Assembly (NCBI RefSeq): GCF_001428665.1
Contig: NZ_LMIJ01000011.1
Span: 391,992 to 455,991, forward strand
Source: Acidovorax sp. Root219
GTDB taxonomy: Bacteria > Pseudomonadota > Gammaproteobacteria > Burkholderiales > Burkholderiaceae_C
Length of the DNA: 64,000 nt
Direction: 5' to 3'
The notes beneath the pieces are model-generated. The model had not been told where the DNA came from, did no database searches, and worked only from the letters and a program-made list of their open reading frames with translations. Numbering within the stretch: position 1 is the first letter of the stretch; every line of letters begins with the position of its first letter. The translations under genes were made by a program, and so were the position numbers. Below are positions 1 to 8,684 of the stretch, in pieces.

Positions 1-287
1 CAATTCAGCGATGCGCAGGCCCTTGCCTGTACACCTGCTGTGTGCGATTATCGTAATGCGCAAGCGCTTGCGCAAGCGCTTGCTACCTAGGGAAATCCAT
101 AGCATCCGCAGGCTTCCGGTATCTGTTTGTCACGGCCTTCTGCTGCCCCTGTGCATGGAGCAGGACAGCGGCAATTCAGTGCAGAAATACCGGAATGGGT
201 GCGATACGATGAAGAAGCCTCTGGCCTGTCCACCACAGCACAGCGTGGCAGCACGGGCGATGGAAGTTGGAGCTCAACGGAGAAATG
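1..287. other. Upstream region of the LacI-family gene
   Basis: No gene is convincing here on either strand. The notable content is a tandem palindrome at 60-83, listed separately. The left edge may lie between this regulator and a gene outside the window. Confidence 0.5.
60..83. promoter_or_regulatory. Tandem LacI-family operator
   Basis: The 12-bp perfect palindrome GCAAGCGCTTGC occurs twice back to back (60-71 and 72-83). Palindromes with a central CG and this general form are typical operators of LacI/GalR-family repressors, and a gene of that family starts about 200 bp to the right. Two abutting copies could hold two dimers side by side. The target could be the regulator itself or a divergent gene left of the window; that choice is inference. 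Confidence 0.6.
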
Positions 288-1295
288 ATGATCACGATGG
301 AAACCGTCGCGGCGGCCGCAGGGGTATCGACTTCAACGGTCTCGCACGTCATCAACAAGACGCGCAAGGTGCACCCCGATACCGAGCGGGCCGTGCTGGA
401 CGCCATCGACCGGGTCGGCTACTCGCCAAACCACCTGGCGCGTGCCCTGGCCGGAGCCCCGACCAGGACGGTGGGGGTCGCCATTTCGGTACTGTCCAAC
501 CACTACTTCGCAGCCGTGGTGCGTGCCATCGAGGCAGAGTGCGCAAAAAGAGGCCTGATGATGCTGCTGGCCGACACCCACGAGGATGCGGACTACGAGT
601 TGAAGGTGGTGCAGGCCTTGCATGAGAGGCGTGTCGACGGCATCGTGATTGCGCCCTGCGCCGAGCCGCAGCACCGCGCACTCGACTACCTGCGCGACAA
701 GGGTGTGCCCACCGTCCTGGTCGACCGGTTCGTGGGGACCACGTTCGATCAGATTGGCGTGGAGAGCCGCGATGCGGCCCAGACCCTGGTGGAGCACCTC
801 ATCGGGCTGGGCCACAGGCGCATTGCATTGGTGTCGGGTGCACCGGGTCTGTCCACGACGACGGAACGGCTCGAAGGCTACTGCCGCGCGCTGGCGGCGG
901 CAGGCATTGCTTTCGACCCCGCCCTGGTCCAGAGCGGCGAGTCGCGGTCTGGGCCGGCCTGCGCGGCCGTCCACCACCTGCTGTCACTGGACCAGCGCCC
1001 CACCGCCCTGATGACCGGCAACAACCTGATGACGATTGGCGCCATGCAGGCCTTGCGCTCTGCGGGGCTGAGCGTTCCCGACGACATTTCGCTGGTTGGC
1101 TTTGACGACTTCGACTGGGCTGACGTCTTTTCTCCACGCCTGACGGTCATGGCGCAGCCGGTGGAAGAGCTCGGCACCCGGGCTGTCCGCCTGCTGGCCC
1201 GGCGCATTGCGGACCCTGGCGCGCGCCGCCAGACCGTGCGGCTCGCGCCCACGCTGCGGCTGCGCGACTCTGCGGGAGTGCCTGGCTCCAGGTGA
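288..1295 (+). CDS. LacI-family transcriptional regulator
   Basis: A 335-residue repressor-type regulator. An N-terminal helix-turn-helix (ETVAAAAGVSTSTVSHVIN) and hinge are followed by a periplasmic-binding-protein-like effector domain with typical family phrases such as VGVAISVLSN and the C-terminal VGFDDFDWADVFSPRLT. This is full family length. The start at 288 is chosen because GGAG at 279-282 sits 5 bases before it; ATG 285 is too close, and TTG 267 is less likely. Effectors of this family are usually sugars or related small molecules, but nothing in the neighbourhood identifies the ligand. The tandem palindrome at 60-83 is the likely binding site for it. Confidence 0.88.
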   Translation: MITMETVAAAAGVSTSTVSHVINKTRKVHPDTERAVLDAIDRVGYSPNHLARALAGAPTRTVGVAISVLSNHYFAAVVRAIEAECAKRGLMMLLADTHEDADYELKVVQALHERRVDGIVIAPCAEPQHRALDYLRDKGVPTVLVDRFVGTTFDQIGVESRDAAQTLVEHLIGLGHRRIALVSGAPGLSTTTERLEGYCRALAAAGIAFDPALVQSGESRSGPACAAVHHLLSLDQRPTALMTGNNLMTIGAMQALRSAGLSVPDDISLVGFDDFDWADVFSPRLTVMAQPVEELGTRAVRLLARRIADPGARRQTVRLAPTLRLRDSAGVPGSR

Positions 1296-1634
1296 CACGG
1301 TTGATGCCCCTGGGAACATTGAAATAGTCGCCCAGCACAGCAGAGCCCGAGGCTGGACCATGGCTTGGCCCGAGCGCTGCAGTATGGGCACGCGCAAGGT
1401 GCGGGCGAAGTAGTTCGGCAGCTCCTGGTGATTACAGTCCAGCGCGGCGCGAAGGGACGAACGCGAGTCAACAGGTGGCCCGGCCGCTATCGAAAATGCA
1501 AATTTCTCTCATGCTGCCGTATAGCCCCAACGATCTGCCGACTGTTCTCCCTGCCCGCCATCAACCCCGGCCGTGCACACTCGACGCGCTTCACGTATGG
1601 TGGCGGTTCCGCCCCTCCCACTCTGCCCTGCCCC
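1296..1634. other. Gap without recognised gene
   Basis: 339 bases between the LacI-type gene and the flavin-reductase-like gene. An open frame continues upstream of 1635, but its translation (1365-1634) has no family character and no ribosome binding site, so I treat it as non-coding leader. Nothing else was recognised. Confidence 0.4.
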
Positions 1635-2267
1635 ATGGCCACACCCGCCCCCTCTTCCATCCACAGCTACGAGCCGCGCAACGGCCATGGCCTGCCGCAC
1701 GACCCGTTTAACGCCATCGTCGGGCCGCGCCCTATCGGCTGGATTTCGACGCAGAGCGCCGCTGGTGCGCTGAACCTGGCGCCCTACAGCTTCTTCAACG
1801 CCTTCAACTACGTGCCGCCCATCGTGGGCTTTGCGAGCATCGGCTACAAGGACACGGTGCGCAATGTCGAGGACACGGGTGAATTCGTCTGGAACCTGGC
1901 CACGCGCAGCCTGGCCGAGGCCATGAACCAGAGCTGCGCGGCGGTGCCGCCCGAGGTCGACGAGTTCCAGCTGGCAGGGCTCACGCCGCAGGCCAGCACC
2001 CAGGTGGCGCCGCCGCGCGTGGCCGAGAGCCCTGTGGCCTTCGAATGCCGGCGCACGCAGATCCTGCAATTGCAGGGTCTCGACGGAACCCAGGTGCCGA
2101 CCTGGCTGGTGCTGGGCGAGGTGGTGGCCATCCACATCGACAAGGCGCTGCTCAAGGACGGTGTCTACGACACGGCCGCAGCAGGCCACATTTTGCGCGC
2201 AGGGGGCCCGGCCGACTACTTCACGGTGGGCCCGGAACAGCTGTTCAAGATGTACCGCCCCCGCTGA
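1635..2267 (+). CDS. Flavin reductase-like FMN-binding protein
   Basis: A 210-residue protein of the flavin reductase-like (DIM6/NTAB) split-barrel family, which bind FMN and act as flavin reductases or oxidoreductases. Family features include the early GPRPIGWIST segment, the NLAPYSFFN region, and the late FTVGPEQLFKMYRP tail. The open frame extends back to 1365, but the family homology begins at MATPAPSSIHSYEP, so ATG 1635 is preferred. It stands between a regulator and a secreted protein with no evident operon partner. The physiological substrate cannot be told. Confidence 0.82.
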   Translation: MATPAPSSIHSYEPRNGHGLPHDPFNAIVGPRPIGWISTQSAAGALNLAPYSFFNAFNYVPPIVGFASIGYKDTVRNVEDTGEFVWNLATRSLAEAMNQSCAAVPPEVDEFQLAGLTPQASTQVAPPRVAESPVAFECRRTQILQLQGLDGTQVPTWLVLGEVVAIHIDKALLKDGVYDTAAAGHILRAGGPADYFTVGPEQLFKMYRPR

Positions 2268-2360
2268 GCCAGTTCCGCCCGGTTGCCAGCGGTTACAACT
2301 GAGGGCGAGCGGCAGGAAACCAGGCGTGGCAGCATCCATGCGAGATCTCAGGAGACCGCC

Positions 2361-3785
2361 ATGCCCCGCCCTTCCCTCGCCCTGCTGGCCTCGCTGGCGC
2401 TGCTGGCCAGCGCCGCCGTGGCCGCGCCCACCGTGGGGCCCTGCCCCGTGCTGCCGGCCGACCATGTGTTCAACACGCGCATCGACCAGTTGCCGGTGCA
2501 CCCGCAGTCGGCGGCCTTCCTGCAGACCATCAGCCCGAGTGCGCGCCGCCTGCACCTGGACCTGGGCCAGAGCGAGGACATGGCCAGCACCGAGTACTGG
2601 GGCATTCCGTACAACGTGGTGCGCGGCAGCCAGATCACCTGGCCCGCGGTCTACTTCGATGCCGACGGAGCCCCCGACGAGAGCGATTGCGCGCGCGCCG
2701 ACGGCAGCCTGGCGCGGCCCTGCACAGGCCTCGCCAGCCCCGCACGCCTGCCCTTCCCGCTGCAGCCCAAGGTGGAAGGCGGCATCAGCAGCAACAAGGC
2801 GGTCTACAACGACCACCACATCCTCAGCGTGGACACCGACACCTGCACGCTGTGGGAGAGCTACCTGAGCTATGCCCGGCCCGATGGCGGCTGGGACATC
2901 TACAGCAGCGCGGCCTTCGACCTGCGCTCGAACGCGCTGCGCCCTGCGGGCTGGACCTCGTCCGACGCGGCGGGCTTTCCGATTTTCCCGCTGCTGCTGC
3001 GCGCCGACGAGGCCAGCACCGGCGAGATACAGCACGCGCTGCGCTTCACCATCCAGAGCAGCAAGATCCGCACAAGCTATACCTGGCCGGCGCGCCACCT
3101 CACGCGCAACGGCGATGCCTCGGCCGCCAAGCCGCCCATGGGCCAGCTGTTCCGCCTGCGCGCCGACTATGTGGTGCCGGACAGCTACACGGCGCAGGCC
3201 AAGGCCATCCTCAACGCGCTCAAGCGCTATGGCATGTACATCGCCGACGGCGGCTCGGACATGTACATCACGGGCGACCCGAGCCGCCTGTGGCAGGACG
3301 CGACCATCTCCCAGGTGCAGACCGTGCCGCACACGGCGTTCGAGGCGGTGGACCTGTCGCCCATCGCCGCGCGCGCGGGCTTCAGCGCCGACAGCGGGCG
3401 CGTACCGCCGGCAGCGGGCACCGGGCCCACCACACCAGCCAGCTTTTCAGGCACGACCGAAGGCACGGTGCAGTCGCTGCGGCTGACCGGGCGCGTGCAG
3501 CCCGCATCGGGCGACGTGGGCCAGGGCGGTGTGGTCTATGTGGTGGCCGCCGTGCCGGGCGTGGGCCTGGCGGTGCTGTCGCCGCAGGGCTGGACGCTGT
3601 TCAACGGCGCCTCGACGCCCGCACCGGCATGGCAGGGCACGCTGACCGCTGCCCAGACCGTGCCCATCCTGGAGCTGGTCAACGTGAGCGGCCTGCGCGG
3701 CACGCAGTTTTTCCTGGGCTACGGCACCAGCCTGGCGGACATGCTGAACAACGGCAAGTTCCAGCTGATCTACACCGTGCCCTGA
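2361..3785 (+). CDS. Secreted protein of unknown function
   Basis: 474 residues beginning with a clear signal peptide (PRPSLALLASLALLASAAVAAP), so probably exported to the periplasm or outside. GGAG at 2351-2354, six bases before ATG 2361, fixes the start; the longer open frame from 2283 is rejected. The mature part begins CPVLPADHVFNTRIDQLPVH. It resembles a family of exported bacterial proteins I have seen only as uncharacterised, with conserved N-terminal Cys, a LPVHPxS motif and paired Tyr/Trp-rich segments. About 110 C-terminal residues after a Pro/Thr/Gly-rich linker (about 355-375) look like a separate beta-rich domain. No enzymatic motif is recognised. Confidence 0.75.
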   Translation: MPRPSLALLASLALLASAAVAAPTVGPCPVLPADHVFNTRIDQLPVHPQSAAFLQTISPSARRLHLDLGQSEDMASTEYWGIPYNVVRGSQITWPAVYFDADGAPDESDCARADGSLARPCTGLASPARLPFPLQPKVEGGISSNKAVYNDHHILSVDTDTCTLWESYLSYARPDGGWDIYSSAAFDLRSNALRPAGWTSSDAAGFPIFPLLLRADEASTGEIQHALRFTIQSSKIRTSYTWPARHLTRNGDASAAKPPMGQLFRLRADYVVPDSYTAQAKAILNALKRYGMYIADGGSDMYITGDPSRLWQDATISQVQTVPHTAFEAVDLSPIAARAGFSADSGRVPPAAGTGPTTPASFSGTTEGTVQSLRLTGRVQPASGDVGQGGVVYVVAAVPGVGLAVLSPQGWTLFNGASTPAPAWQGTLTAAQTVPILELVNVSGLRGTQFFLGYGTSLADMLNNGKFQLIYTVP

Positions 3786-3792
3786 GATTCCG

Positions 3793-4755
3793 TCAGCGCG
3801 ACAGGGGCGTGCACAGGCCCTGTTGCGGGTCGCGCGCCCACTGCTCGAGCCAGGCCCACAGCTGCTGCACGCCGTCGCGGCCCGGGCTCTGCAGCCCATG
3901 GTCGGCACCCGGAATTTCCCGTGCACACCAGGGCGCCGTACGGCCCACAGCCAGCCGAGCACCTTGCTCGAAAGCGGCCGGCGGCACCAGCGCATCGGCA
4001 CCGCCCCACACCTGCAGCACGGGCCAGGGCCCCTCGTGCAGGGGCCGGGCCAGCGGCCAGCGCCACAGGTCGCGCCAGTAGCCCAGGCTGCGGCCCTGCG
4101 CCAGCGTGCTGTCGGGCTGGCCGCCGGCCTGCTGGCGGCCCAAGGCCTCCCAGTCGGCTGCGGCACCCAGACGCTGCGCCTGCAGGGAACCCGCTTCGCG
4201 CGGGTCGAGCCCGCTGGAAGACAGCAGCACCAGACCTGCCAGGTGGGGCACCTCGGGCGCGAGGGTGGGCAGCAGTTCGGCACCTTCAGAGATGCCGACC
4301 AGCAAATGCGGCAAAGAGGGCAGACCCTGCGCCTGGCGCTCCCGGGCGTCGGCACGCAGCGCTGCGCGGGCATGGTCGCGCCAGGCAGACAGGCGGTCGG
4401 TCTGCACGAAATCGGCAGCGCAGGCACCGGCCGCCGTGCGCGCACCGGGTGCCACGCCCGGCTTGTGCAGCACCAGCACCTCGGCATGCAGCAGGCCGGC
4501 AAAGTAGCGGTCGGCCAGCGGCCCCATGCCGGTGCAGCCCGAGCCGGGCACCACGATCACGCGGTAGCGCAGCGGCGCGGTGCGCGCGGGCCGCAGCAGG
4601 GCTTGCACGCGCGCCTCTCCCGCCCCGGGCAGTGGGTAGGGCGCGAAGGCGGCGGCATCCGCAGCCGCCTGCGGCCCCGGCGGCGCCGCGCAGCAGGCCA
4701 CGAAAAAGGCCAGCGCGAGGCTGGCCTTCAGGGCGGGACGCATGCGGCCCATCAT
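3793..4755 (-). CDS. Alpha/beta hydrolase, putative lipoprotein
   Basis: 320 residues with an N-terminal hydrophobic segment ending FFVACCAAPP, which could be a lipoprotein signal. An alpha/beta-hydrolase fold follows. The nucleophile elbow is GISEG (GxSxG), the acid is likely the Asp in VWGGADALVP, and the base is the His in PGADHGL. It is therefore likely an esterase or lipase-like enzyme in the envelope; the substrate is unknown. It converges with the secreted protein on the other strand (7-base gap) and lies 22 bases downstream of the CsgG-like gene, so it may be the last gene of the leftward envelope operon. Adjacent in-frame ATGs at 4755, 4752 and 4743 are possible starts. Confidence 0.75.
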   Translation of the reverse strand: MMGRMRPALKASLALAFFVACCAAPPGPQAAADAAAFAPYPLPGAGEARVQALLRPARTAPLRYRVIVVPGSGCTGMGPLADRYFAGLLHAEVLVLHKPGVAPGARTAAGACAADFVQTDRLSAWRDHARAALRADARERQAQGLPSLPHLLVGISEGAELLPTLAPEVPHLAGLVLLSSSGLDPREAGSLQAQRLGAAADWEALGRQQAGGQPDSTLAQGRSLGYWRDLWRWPLARPLHEGPWPVLQVWGGADALVPPAAFEQGARLAVGRTAPWCAREIPGADHGLQSPGRDGVQQLWAWLEQWARDPQQGLCTPLSR

Positions 4756-4777
4756 GGTTGCAGGGAACCCGCCAAGC

Positions 4778-5713
4778 TCACTTGAGGATCAGCACCTGGT
4801 CGGGCTGCTGGGGCACGGGCATGGGCTGGCCGCCGCCCTGGTAGACCACGGGCGGTGGTGGTGGGCGCACGCCGCGCGCCAGATGGGCGTCGGTGTAGCC
4901 CAGCTGGCCGGCCAGCTGTTCGTACACGCTCTGCGCCAGGCTGCGCGAGGTTTCGCTGATCACCTTGGCCCGGTTGGGCGGAGCGATGTCGCCGCGGTTG
5001 GACAGGATCTTGGTGTCGTTGCCTTCGCCCTGCGCGGAGAAGGCGGCCTTGATCTCGTAGGTGCGGGTGTTGATCAGCGAGAAGTCGGCCAGGAGCTGCA
5101 GGCCATACTGGCGCGTGGCGCTGCTCGTGCCCTGCAGGGGCGAGAGCGCATCGGTGAAGTTGATGCTGGAGACCACGCCGAAGAGCACGTAGTCGGCACC
5201 GGCGAATTCGCCCTTCTTGATGCGGGCGGTCACGTTGGCCACCTGGTTCTGCGCCTGGGGTGCGGCCATCTTGCCGGTCTGCACCTGGTTGAGCACCTGC
5301 TCGGCCTTGCTGTTCTGCGGCTTGCCGGCATCAAAGCCCTTGCCCTGCACCAGGCGGAAGTAGGTGCCCTGCAGGAGGGCGCCCTTGATGTCGTTGGTGT
5401 AGCCACCCAGCTCGCGCTGCTCGATGTAGCTGTAGCGGCCGGCCACGTAGGTGCCGCTGGCCTGCTCGGAGGCCTGCATGGAGTGGCTGCCCGAGCCGCC
5501 GTACATGCCGTGGCTGGCGCTGCCACCGGCGCTCATCTGGGCACTGCGCTGGTAGGCGCCGGCCACGAAGTATTCCGAGACCTGCTGGGCATAGGCCAGG
5601 TCGGTCACGGCGATCTTGGGGGCGGCGTTCTGGGCCTGGGCGCCAGCGCTCCAGGTCAAGGCGGTGACGGCCAGCACGGACAGTGCGGCCGCGAGGGTGG
5701 TTCTGCGTTGCAT
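4778..5713 (-). CDS. CsgG-like periplasmic protein
   Basis: 311 residues with a signal peptide (TLAAALSVLAVTALTWSAGAQAQ) and no lipobox. The fold signature PKIAVTDLAY...YSYIEQREL...GADYVLFGVVSS resembles the CsgG/HfaB and TolB-N-like envelope proteins, the broad group to which LpoB also belongs. A Gly/Ser/Met-rich stretch (about 55-85) is likely flexible. The C-terminus is Pro/Gln rich. It is the fourth gene in the leftward envelope group, 28 bases after the LpoB-like gene, with an AAGGA-type ribosome site before ATG 5713. A role in envelope assembly is inferred from fold and context only. Confidence 0.7.
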   Translation of the reverse strand: MQRRTTLAAALSVLAVTALTWSAGAQAQNAAPKIAVTDLAYAQQVSEYFVAGAYQRSAQMSAGGSASHGMYGGSGSHSMQASEQASGTYVAGRYSYIEQRELGGYTNDIKGALLQGTYFRLVQGKGFDAGKPQNSKAEQVLNQVQTGKMAAPQAQNQVANVTARIKKGEFAGADYVLFGVVSSINFTDALSPLQGTSSATRQYGLQLLADFSLINTRTYEIKAAFSAQGEGNDTKILSNRGDIAPPNRAKVISETSRSLAQSVYEQLAGQLGYTDAHLARGVRPPPPPVVYQGGGQPMPVPQQPDQVLILK

Positions 5714-5741
5714 GGTGAAGTCCTTTCAGTGCCGTGGTCGA

Positions 5742-6359
5742 TCAGCGCTTGCTGGTCTTGCGGATTTCTTTTTCGTCCTGCCATTCCACGGTGCCTTCCT
5801 GCACGTCGAACAGCTTGAGCGTGAACTTGTAGTACACGTCCTTGGTGGAGTTGCTCTGCTTGACGATGCTGGTCAGCTCGCCTTCCATGCTGTACTTGGC
5901 GGCCGTCATCTGGCCGACCTTGGCGGTGGTGCCCTGCTTGTACAGGCCGCTCTGGTTCTGGCGCTGCAGCTCGTCCACGCCCTGCTGCATCTCGTTGATG
6001 GAGCGCACGAAGCGCACCTTGCCGGACTTGACCAGCGAGGTCTGGATCGAGTTCATCACGTTGGTGGTGTCGATGTACTCGCTGGTCTTGTTCTTCACGG
6101 TGGAGATGGTCACCGTGGGGCGGCCCTGGAAGATGCCCGTTTCGAGCAGGCCACCGGTCATCTTCTCGGCGATCATCTGCAGGTCGGTGGAGCCGAACTC
6201 GTTGGTCACCAGTTCCACGGCCTTGGCGTCGCCGTAGTTGACCTGGCGGTCAAAGCGCACGGTGGGCGAGGACAGGTTCTGGCAGGCCGAGAGGGCCAGA
6301 GTGCTGGCCGCGAAGGCCAGGACGAGCGCGGTGCGCTGGATGCTGCTGTTGCGTTGCAT
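5742..6359 (-). CDS. lpoB: LpoB-like penicillin-binding protein activator
   Basis: 205 residues with lipobox LSAC (Cys26), so probably an outer-membrane lipoprotein. The body (DLQMIAEKMTGGLLETGIFQ, then NEMQQGVDELQRQN, then AAKYSMEGELTSIVKQ) matches the LpoB family. In E. coli LpoB reaches through the peptidoglycan to activate the synthase PBP1b. ATG 6359 is preceded by GGAG; the longer open frame to 6497 overlaps the previous gene and is rejected. It follows a YcfL-like gene by 29 bases, the same ycfL-lpoB pairing known from enterobacteria, which supports the assignment. Whether it activates a PBP here is inference. Confidence 0.82.
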   Translation of the reverse strand: MQRNSSIQRTALVLAFAASTLALSACQNLSSPTVRFDRQVNYGDAKAVELVTNEFGSTDLQMIAEKMTGGLLETGIFQGRPTVTISTVKNKTSEYIDTTNVMNSIQTSLVKSGKVRFVRSINEMQQGVDELQRQNQSGLYKQGTTAKVGQMTAAKYSMEGELTSIVKQSNSTKDVYYKFTLKLFDVQEGTVEWQDEKEIRKTSKR

Positions 6360-6388
6360 GGTGTTTTCTCCGGTCGGCGCTGCGGTGT

Positions 6389-6787
6389 TCAGCGCGGTTC
6401 TACGTTCATTTCCAGGCGCAGGTCGACTGCGGCGCTGGTGGGGGCTACGCTCTTGACGGTCTGCTGGCCCAGGCCCAGCACACTCATCTGCTTCCAAGAC
6501 TCTCCGTCACCCACCTGGTTGCCCACCTGGTCCAGCCACTTGAAGCGGTAGAACACGGTGCGGTCGGTGCGGCCCATGTTGGCCATATCGGCCTGCACCA
6601 CCAGGATCTCGTTGGTGCGCACGATGCGCATCTCGCGCACGGCGATGCTGTTGGCTTCGCCGCGCAACGCCACCTTGGAGGCCACGGCGATGGGGGTCGC
6701 AGGGTCGTGCAGCTGGGCGTGGGCCGCAGCGCCGGTCAGTGCCATCACGGCGACGCCGATGGCGGTCAGGTGGGTGCGGATAGTCAT
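6389..6787 (-). CDS. YcfL-like envelope protein
   Basis: 132 residues with a cleavable signal peptide (TAIGVAVMALTGAAAHAQ). The mature part, with NEILVVQADMANMGRTDRTVFYRFKWLDQ, matches the YcfL (DUF1425) family. The enterobacterial YcfL is a lipoprotein encoded just before lpoB; this one has no lipobox Cys. Function is unknown in the family. It is 31 bases after the COG3014-type gene and 29 bases before the LpoB-like gene, so it is almost surely co-transcribed with them. Confidence 0.8.
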   Translation of the reverse strand: MTIRTHLTAIGVAVMALTGAAAHAQLHDPATPIAVASKVALRGEANSIAVREMRIVRTNEILVVQADMANMGRTDRTVFYRFKWLDQVGNQVGDGESWKQMSVLGLGQQTVKSVAPTSAAVDLRLEMNVEPR

Positions 6788-6818
6788 GGGTAAGGCTCCT
6801 TGGAAAACGGTCTTCGGT

Positions 6819-8363
6819 TCAGTTCTTGGCCGGGGTCACGGGCGCTGCCGCGGGCTTGGCCGCAGGCCGCGTGCGGTTGGTGGTGGTTGTCTTGGTGGTC
6901 GTCGTCGTGGAGATCGTCTTGGTGGACGAGGAAGGCACGTCGACCGCTGGTGCCACGGCGGCAGTAGAGGCCGTTGCGGCCAGCTGGCCGACCGATGCCA
7001 CGTCGCCCATGATCACGCTGTTCTCGTACAGGCGCAGGGGCACCAGGGCGTATTGGCCGTCGATCTTCACGGGCTGCGGCAGTGCGCGGCCGTTGATGGT
7101 GATGGTGTGCTCTCCGGGTGGCAGGTAGCCACGGGCCACGTATACACGGCCGGGCAGCATGCGCCACATGCGGTCGTCAGCCTGTTCGGTGGCCGAGGCT
7201 GCCACGGCACCCACGATGCCGCCCAGCAGGCCGCCCTTCTTTTGCAACTGGTCCTGCAGCACGCCCTTGGCGACGGCGCGGGTGAAGCCGCGCAGCACCA
7301 TGCCGGGCATTTCGTCCTTCAGGGCGCGGCGTGCCATCACGTTCACGTCAACCACTTTTTCGAGCTTGAAGTCCGTGCCGGCGGCCGACAGGTTGGTCAG
7401 CGGCGTGTCGCGCGAGGGCTCGATCACAGGGTAGGAAACGCTCACCGTGGTCCAGCGGCTGCCCACGGGCACCGGCAGGGTGAAGGCGCGGGGCTTGCGC
7501 GCAGGGGCGTCGCCGGCCTCGACCACGAACAGCACGTCGGTCATGCGCTGGCGGCGCTTCCAGGTGAAGCTGGTGCGGCTGTCCAGGCCGCGCAGGCCTT
7601 CTTCGAGCACGCCGGTCTCGGGCTTGAGCTCGATGGCCTTGCGGTAGCCTGGCGCGGCCAGGCCCGGCTCATTGAGCATCTCGTACAGGAAGCCGGCCAG
7701 GTAGTGGCTCAGGGCGTTCTGGTAGCCGTTCTTCAGGGCCAGCACTTCAGGGTCGTTGAAGGTCTCGACGGGGTAGCCGTTGAGCTCCTTGCCGCCCGAG
7801 GTGGCGCCCTTGGACTTGGCTTCCTGCTCGGCCGCCACGGTTTCCTTGGAGCGGAACTCGGCAATGATGGCTTCGCGCTCATGGGTGCGCTTGATGTCCA
7901 CGCGGGCGTTCTCCACGTCGCCCACGGCCACGCGGTTCAGGGCCAGTCGCGTGGTCAGCCAGACCTTCTCGTAGTCCTGGCCTTCATAGGCCTTCAGGCG
8001 CTCGCTGATCAGCGCCGCGCCCACGGTGCCCATGAGCTTTTGCGGGTTGCTCTTGGCCGTGTCTTCCCATTCCTTGACCTTCACGTCGGCCAGCAGGAAG
8101 GCGTTCGTGCTGTCCGCGTAGCGGCGGTCCATGCGCAGCAGCTCGCCGCGCTCCATGTTGAAGAGCAGCGCGGTCTTCTCGTCCTCGGTCTTGGCCGTGG
8201 ATTCGAGCTGTGCGATGGCGGCGGGAATGCCACCGCTGCGGCCGGCGCCCTGCACGTCGCTGGCGAGCTTGTCATGGCTCTGCATCGTCGCGCAGCCCGT
8301 GAGGGCGGCGCTGAGCGCCAGCACCCACAGAAGGCGGGGACGCAATTGGGGTCGAATGGTCAT
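6819..8363 (-). CDS. COG3014-type lipoprotein with TPR-like repeats
   Basis: 514 residues with lipobox LTGC (Cys24). The N-terminal two thirds are helical and TPR-like (FNMERGELLRMDRRYADSTN, then LKAYEGQDYEKVW), as in the COG3014 family often encoded with ycfL and lpoB. A beta-rich domain follows. The last 50 residues or so are Thr/Lys then Ala/Pro rich and probably disordered. AAGGAG seven bases before ATG 8363 sets the start; the longer frame to 8501 lacks a ribosome site. It is first in the leftward operon, so its promoter should lie in 8364-8684. A role with LpoB in cell-wall synthesis is inferred from gene order. Confidence 0.78.
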   Translation of the reverse strand: MTIRPQLRPRLLWVLALSAALTGCATMQSHDKLASDVQGAGRSGGIPAAIAQLESTAKTEDEKTALLFNMERGELLRMDRRYADSTNAFLLADVKVKEWEDTAKSNPQKLMGTVGAALISERLKAYEGQDYEKVWLTTRLALNRVAVGDVENARVDIKRTHEREAIIAEFRSKETVAAEQEAKSKGATSGGKELNGYPVETFNDPEVLALKNGYQNALSHYLAGFLYEMLNEPGLAAPGYRKAIELKPETGVLEEGLRGLDSRTSFTWKRRQRMTDVLFVVEAGDAPARKPRAFTLPVPVGSRWTTVSVSYPVIEPSRDTPLTNLSAAGTDFKLEKVVDVNVMARRALKDEMPGMVLRGFTRAVAKGVLQDQLQKKGGLLGGIVGAVAASATEQADDRMWRMLPGRVYVARGYLPPGEHTITINGRALPQPVKIDGQYALVPLRLYENSVIMGDVASVGQLAATASTAAVAPAVDVPSSSTKTISTTTTTKTTTTNRTRPAAKPAAAPVTPAKN

Positions 8364-8684
8364 GAATACTCCTTGCAAATGATTCGGGTGTTCACCAGAA
8401 AACCCCGGCGACGCGCCCCTGCTACAGCAACGCGGCGGCAGACACCCATGGGGGTGCCGAACGCGGCATGCTGATTGCGATGGAGGTTGTCGACCGGACA
8501 AGGAAAGCTGTGCAGGACCTCGCGCTCCCTCCTGGCGCTGGTCCTCGCGGTTGCGGCTGCAAGCCCCTTGTGGCTGTGAATTTCTTGGTTCTTGTGTGCT
8601 CTGAAGCCAGGGCGCAATGTAGCAAAAGGATGTATCTTTTCTGTAACCGACAAGGGCTGGGGAAAACAGTTGTAGCGGTGCATT
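8364..8684. other. Promoter region of the LpoB-type operon
   Basis: 321 bases between two leftward genes. The minus strand must carry the promoter of the COG3014-ycfL-lpoB operon. An AT-richer patch lies around 8615-8660, but I could not identify -35/-10 elements with confidence. No coding sequence was recognised. Confidence 0.4.

Noticed and set aside
1509-3332. 607-codon open frame on the minus strand
   Set aside because: Antisense to the flavin-reductase-like and secreted protein genes, both with plausible starts and family features.
6558-8474. 638-codon open frame on the plus strand
   Set aside because: Antisense to the COG3014-type lipoprotein gene and YcfL-like gene; Gly/His-rich shadow.
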